From positions 62,001 through 126,000 of the forward strand of contig CAXSAZ010000008.1 of assembly GCA_964235485.1 (NCBI GenBank): a DNA stretch of 64,000 nucleotides, given 5' to 3'. Positions 53,810 through 63,003 of this stretch are shown here, piece after piece. Numbering within the stretch: position 1 is the stretch's first letter; every line of letters begins with the position of its first letter. Made by a program: the position numbers and the translations under genes. The notes under the pieces are model-generated. The model searched no databases. It was given only the letters and a program-made list of their open reading frames with translations, and was not told the origin of the DNA. Source of the DNA: CAHJXG01 sp964235485. GTDB taxonomy: Bacteria; Pseudomonadota; Alphaproteobacteria; Acetobacterales; Acetobacteraceae.

Positions 53810-56152
53810 TCAGCCCGGCTGAGCCGCCTCCATCGCCGCCCAAACCCGCTGCGGCGTCGCCGGCATGTCGATGTGGCGCACGCCCGTCTCCGCCAGCGCG
53901 TCCACCAGCGCGTTCATCACCGCCGGCAGCGCCCCGGCGCACCCGGCCTCGCCGCATCCCTTGACGCCCAGCACGTTGGTGCGGGCCGGGACCGGGTGGC
54001 TTTGGAACGCGAAACGCGGCGCGTCCGCGGCGTGGGGCAGGGCGTAGTCCATGAAGGAGCCGGTCACGAGCTGCCCGTCCTCGTCATACGCCGTCGCTTC
54101 CATCAGCGCCTGGCCGATGCCCTGCACGATGCCGCCATGCGCCTGGCCCTCCACCAGCATCGGGTTGATCAGCACGCCGAAGTCGTTGACCATGTTGTAG
54201 CGCACCACCGCGGCGACGCCGGTTTCCCCATCGACCTCGACCTCCGCCACGTGGCAGCCGTTGGGGAAGGCGGACGGCGCGGCCTCATGAATGTGCCGCA
54301 CGTCCAGCGTCGCGGGCACGCCCGGCGGCACGGCCATGCCGGCGCGCAGCCGCTCCGCAAGCTCCAGGATGCCGATGCCGCGGTCGGTGCCGGCGATGAC
54401 GAAGCGCCCGCGCTCGAACTCGATGTCGGCCTCGGCCGCTTCCAGCGCGTGCGCGGCGATGCGGCGGCCCTGCTCGACGCAGATCGCGCTGGCTTCCACA
54501 ATGGCGGCGCCGCTCGCCATCATGCTTTTGGACCCGCCCGTGCCGCCGCCGGCGATCAGCGCGTCGCTGTCGCCCTGCAACAGCCGCACCCGGTCGAACG
54601 GGATGCCTAGGCGGTCGCATAGCACCTGGGCAAAGGGCGACGCATGGCCCTGGCCGTAGTCCAGCGTGCCGGTGATGATCGTCACCGTGCCGTCCGGCTC
54701 GAAGCGGATGCCGCCCATTTCCTGCGTCGGCGGCGCAGTCACTTCCAGGTACTGGCCGACGCCCCGCCCGCGCAGCTTGCCCCGGCGGCGGCTTTCCGCG
54801 CGCCGGGCGGCAAAGCCGTCCCAGTCGGCCATCGCCAGCGCCTTTTCCAAAATCGCCGGGAAGTCGCCGCTGTCATAGGCCATGCCGGACGGCGCGTCAT
54901 ACGGCATCTGCTCCGGCCGGATGTGGTTGCGGCGGCGCAGCTCCACCCGGTCGATGCCCATCTCGGCGGCGGCGGCGTCCACCAGCCGCTCCATGTAGTA
55001 GTTGCCCTCCGGCCGCCCGGCGCCGCGATACGGCCCGACCGGCGTGGTGTTGGTGAACACGCAGCGCGCCGACGCCTCGATCAGCGGCGTCGCATACACG
55101 CCCACCATGTTCTTCATGGTGTTCACCGTGGGCGGGATGGTCGTCGCGTTGCTGAGATAGGCGCCGAGGTTGCCGTAGCCCTCCACGCGGATCGCCAGGA
55201 AGCGCCCCTCGGCGTCCAGGGCCAGGGCCGCATCCACCTCGTGGTCGCGCCCGTGGCTGTCCGAAAGGAAGCTGTCGGAGCGTTCGTCCGTCCACTTCAC
55301 CGGGCGGCCCAGCACCCGGGCGGCGTGCAGCAGGCAGGGGTATTCAGGATACACCGATGCCTTCATGCCGAACGACCCGCCGACATTGCCGGTCAGCACG
55401 CGCAGGTTCTCCAGCGGGACTCCCAGCACGTCCTTGAGCGACTCGCGCAGCCCGAACACGCCTTGGCAGCCCAGCCGCAAGGTGAAGCGCCCCGTCGCCG
55501 GGTCATGGTCGGCGAGGGCCGACCGCGGCTCCAGCGCGCTCACCACGATGCGGCTGTTGCTGATCCGCAGGCGCGTGACGTGGGCCGCGCGGGCGAAGGC
55601 GGCGGCCACGGCGGCGCTGTCCCCGTGGTGGTAGTCCATCACCAGGTTGCCCGGCGCTTCCTCGTGCAGCACGGGCGCGCCGGGTTCGGCCGCGGCGCGG
55701 GCTGTGGTCACGGCGGGCAGGGGGTCGATGTCCAAGAGCACCGCCTCCGCGGCGTCCCGCGCCTGCTTGGCCGTTTCCGCCACCACGAACGCGACGGGAT
55801 CGCCGACGTAGCGCACCTTGGCCTCCGCCAGTGGCATCTGCGCCGGCCGGGGCGTGGGCGACCCGTCGCGGTTCTTGCCGCGCGACGCCGGCATGGCGCC
55901 GATGCCGCCCGCCCGCAGCTCGGCCGCCGCGTAAACGCCCAGCACGCCCGGCATCGACCGCGCCTCCGCCGCCTCCACGCCGCGCAGAACGCCGTGCGCG
56001 TGCCGGCTGCGCACCATCGCCGCGTAGGCCTGCCCCGGCAGGCTCAGGTCGTCGCTGTACCGGCCCTCGCCGCGCAGCAGCACCGGGTCCTCCTTGCGGG
56101 ACACCGGCTGGCCGATGGCGAACTTCTCGAAGGACGGATCGACGTAGTTCAT
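53810..56152 (-). CDS. xanthine dehydrogenase family molybdopterin-binding subunit
   Basis: 780 residues from ATG 56152; GAGGAG lies about 11 bases upstream. Large subunit of the XDH/CO-dehydrogenase/aldehyde oxidase family: IGQPVSRKEDPVLLRGEGRYSDD, VRYVGDPVAFVVAET, GNVGGSFGMK, GPYRGAGRPEGNYYME (form II rather than the AYXCSFR loop of true CO dehydrogenase) and VKGCGEAGCAGALPAVMNAL with the conserved catalytic Glu. Substrate not deducible. The FAD subunit (coxM) and 2Fe-2S subunit (coxS) are not in the neighbourhood, so it is an orphan here. Confidence 0.9.
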   Translation of the reverse strand: MNYVDPSFEKFAIGQPVSRKEDPVLLRGEGRYSDDLSLPGQAYAAMVRSRHAHGVLRGVEAAEARSMPGVLGVYAAAELRAGGIGAMPASRGKNRDGSPTPRPAQMPLAEAKVRYVGDPVAFVVAETAKQARDAAEAVLLDIDPLPAVTTARAAAEPGAPVLHEEAPGNLVMDYHHGDSAAVAAAFARAAHVTRLRISNSRIVVSALEPRSALADHDPATGRFTLRLGCQGVFGLRESLKDVLGVPLENLRVLTGNVGGSFGMKASVYPEYPCLLHAARVLGRPVKWTDERSDSFLSDSHGRDHEVDAALALDAEGRFLAIRVEGYGNLGAYLSNATTIPPTVNTMKNMVGVYATPLIEASARCVFTNTTPVGPYRGAGRPEGNYYMERLVDAAAAEMGIDRVELRRRNHIRPEQMPYDAPSGMAYDSGDFPAILEKALAMADWDGFAARRAESRRRGKLRGRGVGQYLEVTAPPTQEMGGIRFEPDGTVTIITGTLDYGQGHASPFAQVLCDRLGIPFDRVRLLQGDSDALIAGGGTGGSKSMMASGAAIVEASAICVEQGRRIAAHALEAAEADIEFERGRFVIAGTDRGIGILELAERLRAGMAVPPGVPATLDVRHIHEAAPSAFPNGCHVAEVEVDGETGVAAVVRYNMVNDFGVLINPMLVEGQAHGGIVQGIGQALMEATAYDEDGQLVTGSFMDYALPHAADAPRFAFQSHPVPARTNVLGVKGCGEAGCAGALPAVMNALVDALAETGVRHIDMPATPQRVWAAMEAAQPG

Positions 56153-56240
56153 GCGGGGGGCACTCCTCAAGCTGCGGCCCTCAAGGTTGGGGCGCGGCGG
56201 CGGAAGGTAAAGGCGCGTGCTGGGCCGGCACGCACCCGCA

Positions 56241-57044
56241 TCAAGGCTGGCCGGCCAGGATCGCGGCGCAGGCCGCCGGCAAGGGCAGCGCCGGGCGGGC
56301 CGGGGCAGGAGGCGGAGGCGGCGCGTCGAGCTGCTCGAACCACCAGGCGAGGGTGGCGTCGCACCCGTCGCCCGGCGGCACCGGCGAAAGGTCGCGGCAT
56401 TCCGGCTGGCCCGCCGGGCAGCGGAAGTGCAGGTGCATGTGGGCGGCGTGGCCGTACCACGGGCGGACCAGCCGCAGCCAAGCGCGGTCGGCCATGGGGG
56501 TGCGGCAAAGCTGCTGCTTGATGGCCGGGTTCACCAAGATGCGGTCGATCCCCGGCAGGCCGGCCGCCAAGCGCAGCAGGGTGACGTGCCCGGCGCCCCA
56601 ACGCGCCGGGTCCACGCCGCGGCCATCGGCCGTGACCAGGCTGGCGACCTCCACGGCGTCCCGGGCGGCGGGGCTGAGCGCCGGTTTCGGCGACACGTCG
56701 AGCCAGACGTCCGCGTCAAGCCCGACCTGGTGGCTGGCGTGCAACCCGGGAATCGGGCCGCCATGCGGGCGGGAAATGTCATTCATGTACAGCGTGGGCA
56801 GCCCCGCCGCTTCCGCGCGCAGGGCCAGCGTTTTCAGCGCCGCGACCGTGTCCGGGTGTCCCCAGAACCAGCTCCGGCTGGCGCGCACCGTTTGGTAGCC
56901 CGGGCCGTCCGCCGGAAGCTCCATTGCGCCCGCGATGCAGCCGCCGCTGGGTCCGCTGACGATGCGCGGCTCGGCGGCGGGCTGCGCGTCCGCGGCGGCC
57001 AGGAACAAGCGCAGGACAAGGCATATCTTAATCAGGAAACGCAA
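56241..57044 (-). CDS. mepA: penicillin-insensitive murein endopeptidase
   Basis: 267 residues from TTG 57044, preferred because AAGGAG lies five bases upstream; an ATG 30 bases further out has none. A signal peptide (FLIKICLVLRLFLAAADA) is followed by a LAS-family zinc peptidase: ISRPHGGPIPGLHASHQVGLDADVWL (ligands around His105 and Asp110) and GHAAHMHLHFRC (His204/His206). Cleaves the D-Ala-mDAP crosslink of peptidoglycan in the periplasm. Conserved Cys (SGGCIAG; HFRCP) may form disulfides. Divergent from galE, with 147 bp between starts. Confidence 0.9.
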   Translation of the reverse strand: MRFLIKICLVLRLFLAAADAQPAAEPRIVSGPSGGCIAGAMELPADGPGYQTVRASRSWFWGHPDTVAALKTLALRAEAAGLPTLYMNDISRPHGGPIPGLHASHQVGLDADVWLDVSPKPALSPAARDAVEVASLVTADGRGVDPARWGAGHVTLLRLAAGLPGIDRILVNPAIKQQLCRTPMADRAWLRLVRPWYGHAAHMHLHFRCPAGQPECRDLSPVPPGDGCDATLAWWFEQLDAPPPPPAPARPALPLPAACAAILAGQP

Positions 57045-57191
57045 CGAAACTCCTTTGCGCGGGCGGGACGGCATGGCAGGATTGCAGCCTGCCGGCTGGT
57101 TCGAGTTTGCAACCTGCAGCCGCCCGGCGCGATAGGCTTCTGTCCGGCCCTCGCGAGCTTGTTAAGGGCTTTACCCATTGAAAGTTGATTG

Positions 57192-58250
57192 ATGCAAGAC
57201 CGCTTTCTCGTGACCGGCGGGGCCGGCTATGTCGGAAGCCATTTGGTGGCGCTGCTGGTCGAGCGGGGGGCCGATGTCGTGGTGCTCGACAACCTGCGGC
57301 AGGGCCACCGCGGCGCCGTGCCGCAGGCCGCCCGGCTGATCGAGGGTGACGTGTCCGACGCGCAAGTGCTCGATGGCGTCCTGGCCGAAGGGCCGTGGAG
57401 CGCCGTGTTCCACTTCGCGGCGCTGTCCCTGGTGGGGGAAAGCATGCGCGAGCCGATGCGCTACCTGCTGGAGAACGGCGCGGGCGGGGTGCGGCTGATC
57501 GACGCCTGTATCCGGCATGACGTGAAGAAGTTCATCCTGTCCTCCACCGCCAACCTGTTCGGCGAGCCGGAGCGTATGCCCATCGACGAGACCGCCCGCA
57601 TCGACCCGTCCTCCCCGTATGGCGAAAGCAAGCTGATGATCGAGCGCGCCCTGCGCTGGGCCGACCAGGTGCACGGCCTGCGCAGCGCCTGCCTGCGCTA
57701 CTTCAACGCGGCCGGCGCCGACCCGAACGGCGTGCTGGGCGAGGACCACGACCCCGAAAGCCACTTGATCCCCCTGGTGATCGACGCGGCGCTCGGTCGG
57801 CGCGGCGCGCTCACGGTGTTCGGCACGGACTACCCGACCCCGGACGGCACCTGCATCCGGGACTACGTGCACGTGACCGACCTGGGTGAGGCGCATCTTT
57901 GCGCCTTGGGCCAGCTCGACCATCGAAGCGTCACCTACAACCTGGGCAACGGCAACGGCCACTCCGTCCGGGACGTGATCGCCTCCGTGGAGCGGGTGCT
58001 GGGCCGTCCGGTCCCGGTGCAGATCGGCGACCGCCGGCCCGGCGACCCGGCGGCGCTTGTCGCGTCCTCCACGCTGATCCAGCAAGAGACCGGCTGGACC
58101 CCGCGCTTCGCCGAACTCGACACCATCGTCGCCAGCGCCGCCGCGTGGCGCAAGGCGCACCCGGGCGGCTATGGCGAGAACGCGCCGAGGGGGCAGGCGC
58201 TCACGGAACAGGCCGATAGGCGGGCACAGCCAGGTAAGACAGCCGCTTGA
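57192..58250 (+). CDS. galE: UDP-glucose 4-epimerase
   Basis: 352 residues from ATG 57192. Interconverts UDP-glucose and UDP-galactose. FLVTGGAGYVGSHLVALL coenzyme loop, LDNLRQGHR, FHFAALSLVGESM, SSTANLFG and SPYGESKLMIERAL with catalytic Tyr and Lys, then CLRYFNAAGADPNGVLGEDHDPESHLIPL and PTPDGTCIRDYVHVTDLGEAH, diagnostic for GalE. Overlaps the convergent GT2 gene by 50 bases at the 3' end. Supplies precursors to the surface glycans made in this region. Confidence 0.92.
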   Translation: MQDRFLVTGGAGYVGSHLVALLVERGADVVVLDNLRQGHRGAVPQAARLIEGDVSDAQVLDGVLAEGPWSAVFHFAALSLVGESMREPMRYLLENGAGGVRLIDACIRHDVKKFILSSTANLFGEPERMPIDETARIDPSSPYGESKLMIERALRWADQVHGLRSACLRYFNAAGADPNGVLGEDHDPESHLIPLVIDAALGRRGALTVFGTDYPTPDGTCIRDYVHVTDLGEAHLCALGQLDHRSVTYNLGNGNGHSVRDVIASVERVLGRPVPVQIGDRRPGDPAALVASSTLIQQETGWTPRFAELDTIVASAAAWRKAHPGGYGENAPRGQALTEQADRRAQPGKTAA

Positions 58251-59130
58251 ACTCCTTGCGCCCCCGCGCCACGGAGTCGAGGATCATGCCGCAGGTCAGC
58301 GACAAGCAGGCGAGCAGCGCGATCCCGGTGGACAGCACCGCCGTCGGCAGGCGCGGCACCAGGCCGGTGTGCACGTAATCCACGAAGACCGGCACGGCGA
58401 GGACGACCGCCAGGAGCATCTGCAGCGCCGCCGCCGCGGCGAAGAACGGCAGCGGGCGCTCCTCCTTTACCAGCACGATGATGGTGCGCAGGATGCGCAG
58501 CCCGTCGGCGACCGTGTTCAGCTTGGACGCGGAGCCGGCCGGGCGCTCCTTGTAGGGCGTCGGCACCTCGCCGATAGGCATGCAGAGTTCGAGCGAATGG
58601 ACGGTGAACTCCGTCTCAGTCTCGAACCCGCCGGACAGGGCGGGGAAGGACTTCACGAAGCGGCGGGAGAACACGCGGTAGCCCGACAGCATATCGCTCA
58701 CCCGGTTGCCGAACACCCAGGACACGAGGCTGGTCAGCACCGTGTTGCCGAAACGGTGCCCGGGCCGGTAGGCTTCTGCCGTCTCGGACACGCGGGCGCC
58801 GTTCACCATGTCCAGCCCGTTCTCCAGCAGCAGGCGCACCATGGCCGGGCTGGAAGCGGCACAGTAGGTGTCGTCGCCGTCCACCAGGACGTAGGCGTCG
58901 GCCTCGATGTCGGCGAACATGCGGCGGATGACGTGGCCCTTGCCTTGCAGGCGCTCGGTTCGGGCAATGGCGCCGGCAGCAGCAGCGGCGTCGAGCGTGC
59001 CGTCGCTGGAGTTGTTGTCGTAAACATAGATCGCGGCGTCCGGCAGCGCCGCCCGGAAGTCCCGTACCACGGCCGGGATCGCGACCGCCTCGTTGTAGCA
59101 GGGGATCAGCACGGCAACGCGCGGCAGCAC
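58201..59130 (-). CDS. glycosyltransferase family 2
   Basis: 309 residues from GTG 59130, 5 bp after the stop of the GtrA gene. VAVLIPCYNEAVAIPAVVRDF and YVLVDGDDTY are GT-A nucleotide-sugar binding motifs (DGDD metal site), with two membrane helices at the C-terminus (FFAAAAALQMLLAVVLAVPVFV; AVLSTGIALLACLSLTCGMIL). This resembles dolichyl/undecaprenyl-phosphate sugar synthases (GtrB type). Works with the adjacent GtrA-like flippase to modify surface glycans. Confidence 0.85.
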   Translation of the reverse strand: MLPRVAVLIPCYNEAVAIPAVVRDFRAALPDAAIYVYDNNSSDGTLDAAAAAGAIARTERLQGKGHVIRRMFADIEADAYVLVDGDDTYCAASSPAMVRLLLENGLDMVNGARVSETAEAYRPGHRFGNTVLTSLVSWVFGNRVSDMLSGYRVFSRRFVKSFPALSGGFETETEFTVHSLELCMPIGEVPTPYKERPAGSASKLNTVADGLRILRTIIVLVKEERPLPFFAAAAALQMLLAVVLAVPVFVDYVHTGLVPRLPTAVLSTGIALLACLSLTCGMILDSVARGRKEFKRLSYLAVPAYRPVP

Positions 59131-59135
59131 GGCGC

Positions 59136-59585
59136 CTATTCCGGCGTTCCAGCCACTACGCTTGTGGTCGCCCCCGCGGCGAGCGGCTGACGGAACACGA
59201 CCGAGCGCGACAGGTTGAAGTTGGCGAACATCCCGGCGCCCACCCCGGCCAGAATGGCAATGACCGGGTGCTGCGCGCAGACCGGCAGCAGCGTGACCAG
59301 CGCGAAGAACGTCCCGCGGTTCAGCACGAAGCCCACGCCGTTGGCCGCGACGAACAGCAGCCATTGCCGCAACAGGCTGCCGCTCCCGCGCCCGGCAAAG
59401 GTCCAGGCCCGGTTCAGCGCCCACGTCGTGGTGACGGCCAGAACGTAGGCGAGCAGCCCCGAAAGATATAGGCCCAGCGTCGCCTTCGCGGCATAGACCG
59501 TCGCGATATCCACGACGGCGCCGGCAGCGCCCACCGTCCCGAACCGCGCGAACTGCTGCACCAAAAGGCGCCGTTCGGGCGTCAT
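59136..59585 (-). CDS. GtrA family membrane protein
   Basis: 149 residues from ATG 59585; ATG 59624 is an alternative adding 13 residues, and neither has a strong ribosome-binding site. Four membrane helices (FARFGTVGAAGAVVDIATVYAA; GLLAYVLAVTTTWALNRAWTFAG; WLLFVAANGVGFVLNRG; VIAILAGVGAGMFANFNLSRSVVF). The W(T)F and N-x-x-x-S-R-x-V-V-F pattern is typical of GtrA, thought to flip undecaprenyl-phosphate sugars. Coupled with the GT2 gene that follows. Confidence 0.85.
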   Translation of the reverse strand: MTPERRLLVQQFARFGTVGAAGAVVDIATVYAAKATLGLYLSGLLAYVLAVTTTWALNRAWTFAGRGSGSLLRQWLLFVAANGVGFVLNRGTFFALVTLLPVCAQHPVIAILAGVGAGMFANFNLSRSVVFRQPLAAGATTSVVAGTPE

Positions 59586-59735
59586 GGCGGCGTGGAGGCG
59601 GCGGGCATGGGCGGCGGGCTGCATGGCGCCGCACTTAACCTGTTTCCGTATCGAGTGCCACCCTGCAATCCGGCGGCGCTGGCGCATCGCCCGGCCGCAT
59701 GGTTTGCTGAGAACCGAAGCAGCGGAGGCATGAGG

Positions 59736-61313
59736 ATGAGACGTCGCACATTCCTGGCCGCGTCGGCCCTGGGCTTGGCGGCGCCGGCGGTTGGGCGGGC
59801 GCAGGACAGCCGCGTCCTCCGCTTCATTCCGCAGGCCGACCTTACGGTGCTGGACCCGATGTGGACCACGGCCTACGTCACGCGCAACCACGCCTTCATG
59901 GTGTACGACACGCTGTTCGGGCAGGACAGCCAGTACCGGCCGTCGCCGCAGATGCTGGAAGGGTTCAGCACCGGGGACGACGGCAAGACCTGGACCCTTA
60001 CCCTACGGCCCGGCCTGCTGTTCCACGACAACGAGCCGGTTCGGGCGCGGGACTGCGTGGCGAGCCTGGAACGGTGGGGCAAGCGGGATGCGTTCGGCAG
60101 CGCGCTGATGGCGGCGACCGATGAACTCGCGGCCAAGGATGACCGCACGCTCGTGTTCCGGCTGAAGAAGCCGTTCCCGCTGCTGCCCGCGGCTCTCGCC
60201 AAGACGCCGCTGTTCATGCCGGCGATCATGCCCGAGCGCATCGCCCGGACCGACCCGTTCACCCAGATCACGGAGATGGTCGGCAGCGGCCCGTTCCGCT
60301 TCAAGGCGGACGAGCGGGTGCCCGGCGCCCGCGTCGTCTATGAGAAGTTCGCGGGCTACAAGCCGCGCGAGGGCGGCCCCACCGACTGGACCTCCGGCCC
60401 CAAGGTCGTGCACTTCGACCGGGTTGAGTGGACCACGATCCCCGACCCGACCACCGCCGCGCAGGCGCTGATCAACGGCGAGCAGGACTGGTGGGACTAC
60501 GCGACCGCCGACCTGATGGGGCTGCTCGCCCGCAGTCGCGGCGTGAAGGTGGTGGTGCAGGAGCCTTCGGGCCAGATCGCCACCTTCCGCATGAACCAGT
60601 TGCAGCCGCCGTTCAACAACCCGGCCATCCGCCGGGCGCTGCTGGGCGCGGTGAGCCAGGAGGACGTGGTGACCGCCGTGGTCGGCACCGATCCCAAGAT
60701 GTCGCGCACCGGCGTCGGCTTCTTCTGCCCGGACACGCCGATGGCGAGCAGCGTGGGCCTGGACGTGCTGGCCGGGCCGCGCGACATGGACAAGGTCAAG
60801 CGCGACCTCAAGGCAGCCGGCTACAACAACGAGCGCGTGGTGCTGCTGGCGGCGACCGACTTCCCGGTGCTGAAAGCGATGGCGGACGTGACCGCCGACA
60901 TGCTGGGGCGGGCCGGCATGAACGTGGACTACCAGGCGACGGACTGGGGCAGCGTCGTGACCCGGCGTGCCAAGAAGGACCCGGTGGAGGCCGGCGGCTG
61001 GAGCGCGTTCTGCACCGCCTGGGCCGGCACCGACCACCTGAACCCGGCCGGCCACATCCCGCTGCGCGCCAACGGCGAGCAGGCTTGGTTCGGTTGGCCC
61101 AACGACCCGAAGATCGAGCAGCTCCGCACTGCCTGGTTCGACGCGCCGGACGTGCCCGCGCAGGCCGCGATCTGCGCCGATATCCAGCGCGAAGCGTTCG
61201 GAAGCCTGCCCTACATCCCGTTGGGCCAGTACTTGCAGCCGACGGCGTATCGCAGCAGCCTCGACGGCGTGCTCAACGGGTTCGCGCTGTTCTGGAACGT
61301 GCGGCGGGCATGA
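59736..61313 (+). CDS. ABC transporter substrate-binding protein (family 5), copy 1
   Basis: 525 residues from ATG 59736, with GGAGG seven bases upstream. The N-terminus RRRTFLAASALGLAAPAVGRAQ is a Tat-like signal. SBP family 5 features: LRFIPQADLTVLDPMWTTAYVTRN, GLLFHDNEPVRARDCVASLERW, AGYNNERVVLLAATDFPVLK. Periplasmic binding of a peptide or small organic ligand for the permeases downstream. Paralogue of the next gene. Confidence 0.88.
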   Translation: MRRRTFLAASALGLAAPAVGRAQDSRVLRFIPQADLTVLDPMWTTAYVTRNHAFMVYDTLFGQDSQYRPSPQMLEGFSTGDDGKTWTLTLRPGLLFHDNEPVRARDCVASLERWGKRDAFGSALMAATDELAAKDDRTLVFRLKKPFPLLPAALAKTPLFMPAIMPERIARTDPFTQITEMVGSGPFRFKADERVPGARVVYEKFAGYKPREGGPTDWTSGPKVVHFDRVEWTTIPDPTTAAQALINGEQDWWDYATADLMGLLARSRGVKVVVQEPSGQIATFRMNQLQPPFNNPAIRRALLGAVSQEDVVTAVVGTDPKMSRTGVGFFCPDTPMASSVGLDVLAGPRDMDKVKRDLKAAGYNNERVVLLAATDFPVLKAMADVTADMLGRAGMNVDYQATDWGSVVTRRAKKDPVEAGGWSAFCTAWAGTDHLNPAGHIPLRANGEQAWFGWPNDPKIEQLRTAWFDAPDVPAQAAICADIQREAFGSLPYIPLGQYLQPTAYRSSLDGVLNGFALFWNVRRA

Positions 61314-61383
61314 GGCTATGCTGGGCCGCAGGTGGCCCGGGGTTTGCTAGGGTTTGTCGCAATGGTCACACCAAAGGGTTTGC

Positions 61384-62973
61384 ATGAAGCGCCGTGAGTT
61401 GCTTGCCGCCGGAACTGCCGCTGCCGTGGGCAGCCTGGCCATGCCTCGCCTGTCCCGCGCGCAGGGCGCCCGCGTGCTGCGCTTCGTGCCGCAGGCAAAC
61501 CTGTCCAGCCTCGATTCCGTCGCCGGCACCCAGTACGTCGTGCGCAACGCCAGCCTGCTGGTTTGGGACACGCTGTTCGGCGTCGATAGCAACCTGGTGC
61601 CCAAGCCGCAGATGGCGGAAAGCTACGAGGCGAGCGAGGACAACAAGACCTGGACCATCCGCCTGCGCCCCGGCCTCAAGTTCCATGACGGGGAGCCAGT
61701 GCTGTCCCGGGACGTGATCGCGAGCCTCAACCGCTGGATGGTGCGGGACACCATGGGCCAGCGGATCAAGGCGTCGCTCGACGCCATGGAGGCGTTGGAC
61801 GACCGAACCCTCCGCATCCGCTTGAACAAGCCCTTCCCGAAGATGCTGTTCGCGCTCGGCAAGAGCAACGCGCCGGTCGCCGAGATCATGCCGGAGCGCA
61901 TCGCCAAGACCGACCCGTTCCAGCTCATCAAGGAGTTCGTCGGCTCCGGCCCGATGGTGTTCAAGAAGGACGAGTGGGTGCCAGGGTCGGCCGCGGTGTT
62001 CGAGAAGTTCGCGGGCTACGACCCCCGGCCGGAGGTGGCGGACTGGCTGTCCGGCGGCAAGCGCATGATGTTCGACCGCATCGAATGGCTGATCCTGCCA
62101 GACGACGCGACCAAGGCGGCGGCGCTGCAGAACGGCGAGATCGACTGGTGGGAAAACCCTGTGCCGGACTTGGTGCCGCTGCTGAAGCGCAACCGCAACG
62201 TCAACGTCGATATCGCGGACCCCTTGGGCAACATCGGCTCTTTCCGCATCAACCACCTGCACCCGCCGTTCAACGACCCGCGGGTGCGGCGCGCGGTGAT
62301 GATGGCGTTGAGCCAGGAAGACTACATGCGCGCCGTGGTCGGCAACGACGACGCGCTGTGGAAGGCGCTGCCGAGCTTCTTCACGCCCGGCACCGCCTCC
62401 TACACCGAGGCGGGCGGCGACATCCTGACCGGCCCCCGCCGCTTCGACGAGGCGAAGAAGCTGCTGGCGGAGGCGGGCTACAAGGGCGAGACCATCGTGC
62501 TGTGCGTCGCGACCGACGTGCAGATCACCAAGGCGCAGGGCGACGTGACCGCCGACCTCTTGCAGAAGATCGGCATGAAGGTGGACTACCAGGCGCTCGA
62601 TTGGGGCACGGTGGGCGCGCGCCGGGCTAAGAAGGACCCGCCGTCGCAGGGCGGCTGGCACATCTTCCACACCTGGCACGCCGGCGCCGACTGCATCAAC
62701 CCGGCGCCCTACACGGCGTTCGACGCAGGCGGCGACAAGGCGTGGTTCGGCTGGCCGAAATCGGACGCGATCCAGGCAGGCATCGCCACCTGGTACGACG
62801 CCCCGGACGCCGCGGCGGAGAAAGCTGCGATGGCCGACCTCAACAAGATGGCGATGGAGTTCGTGACCTACATCCCGACCGGCTTTTTCCTGGGCTACCA
62901 AGCCTGGCGCAAGAACGTGAGCGGCGTGGTCAAGGCGCCGTTCCCGGTGTTCTGGGGCGTGCAGAAGACATGA
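61384..62973 (+). CDS. ABC transporter substrate-binding protein (family 5), copy 2
   Basis: 529 residues from ATG 61384, with AAAGGG upstream. Tat-like signal RRELLAAGTAAAVGSLAMPRLSRAQ cleaved near Gln. Same architecture as copy 1 (VLRFVPQANLSSLDSVAGTQYVVRN; GLKFHDGEPVLSRDVIASLNRW; INHLHPPFNDPRVRRAVMMALSQEDYM), with clear divergence throughout, so it is a tandem duplication. It may have changed specificity. Upstream of the permease by 30 bp. Confidence 0.88.
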   Translation: MKRRELLAAGTAAAVGSLAMPRLSRAQGARVLRFVPQANLSSLDSVAGTQYVVRNASLLVWDTLFGVDSNLVPKPQMAESYEASEDNKTWTIRLRPGLKFHDGEPVLSRDVIASLNRWMVRDTMGQRIKASLDAMEALDDRTLRIRLNKPFPKMLFALGKSNAPVAEIMPERIAKTDPFQLIKEFVGSGPMVFKKDEWVPGSAAVFEKFAGYDPRPEVADWLSGGKRMMFDRIEWLILPDDATKAAALQNGEIDWWENPVPDLVPLLKRNRNVNVDIADPLGNIGSFRINHLHPPFNDPRVRRAVMMALSQEDYMRAVVGNDDALWKALPSFFTPGTASYTEAGGDILTGPRRFDEAKKLLAEAGYKGETIVLCVATDVQITKAQGDVTADLLQKIGMKVDYQALDWGTVGARRAKKDPPSQGGWHIFHTWHAGADCINPAPYTAFDAGGDKAWFGWPKSDAIQAGIATWYDAPDAAAEKAAMADLNKMAMEFVTYIPTGFFLGYQAWRKNVSGVVKAPFPVFWGVQKT

Positions 62974-63003
62974 CGGGCCAGGCACAATGACAGGCCCGGC
63001 CTG

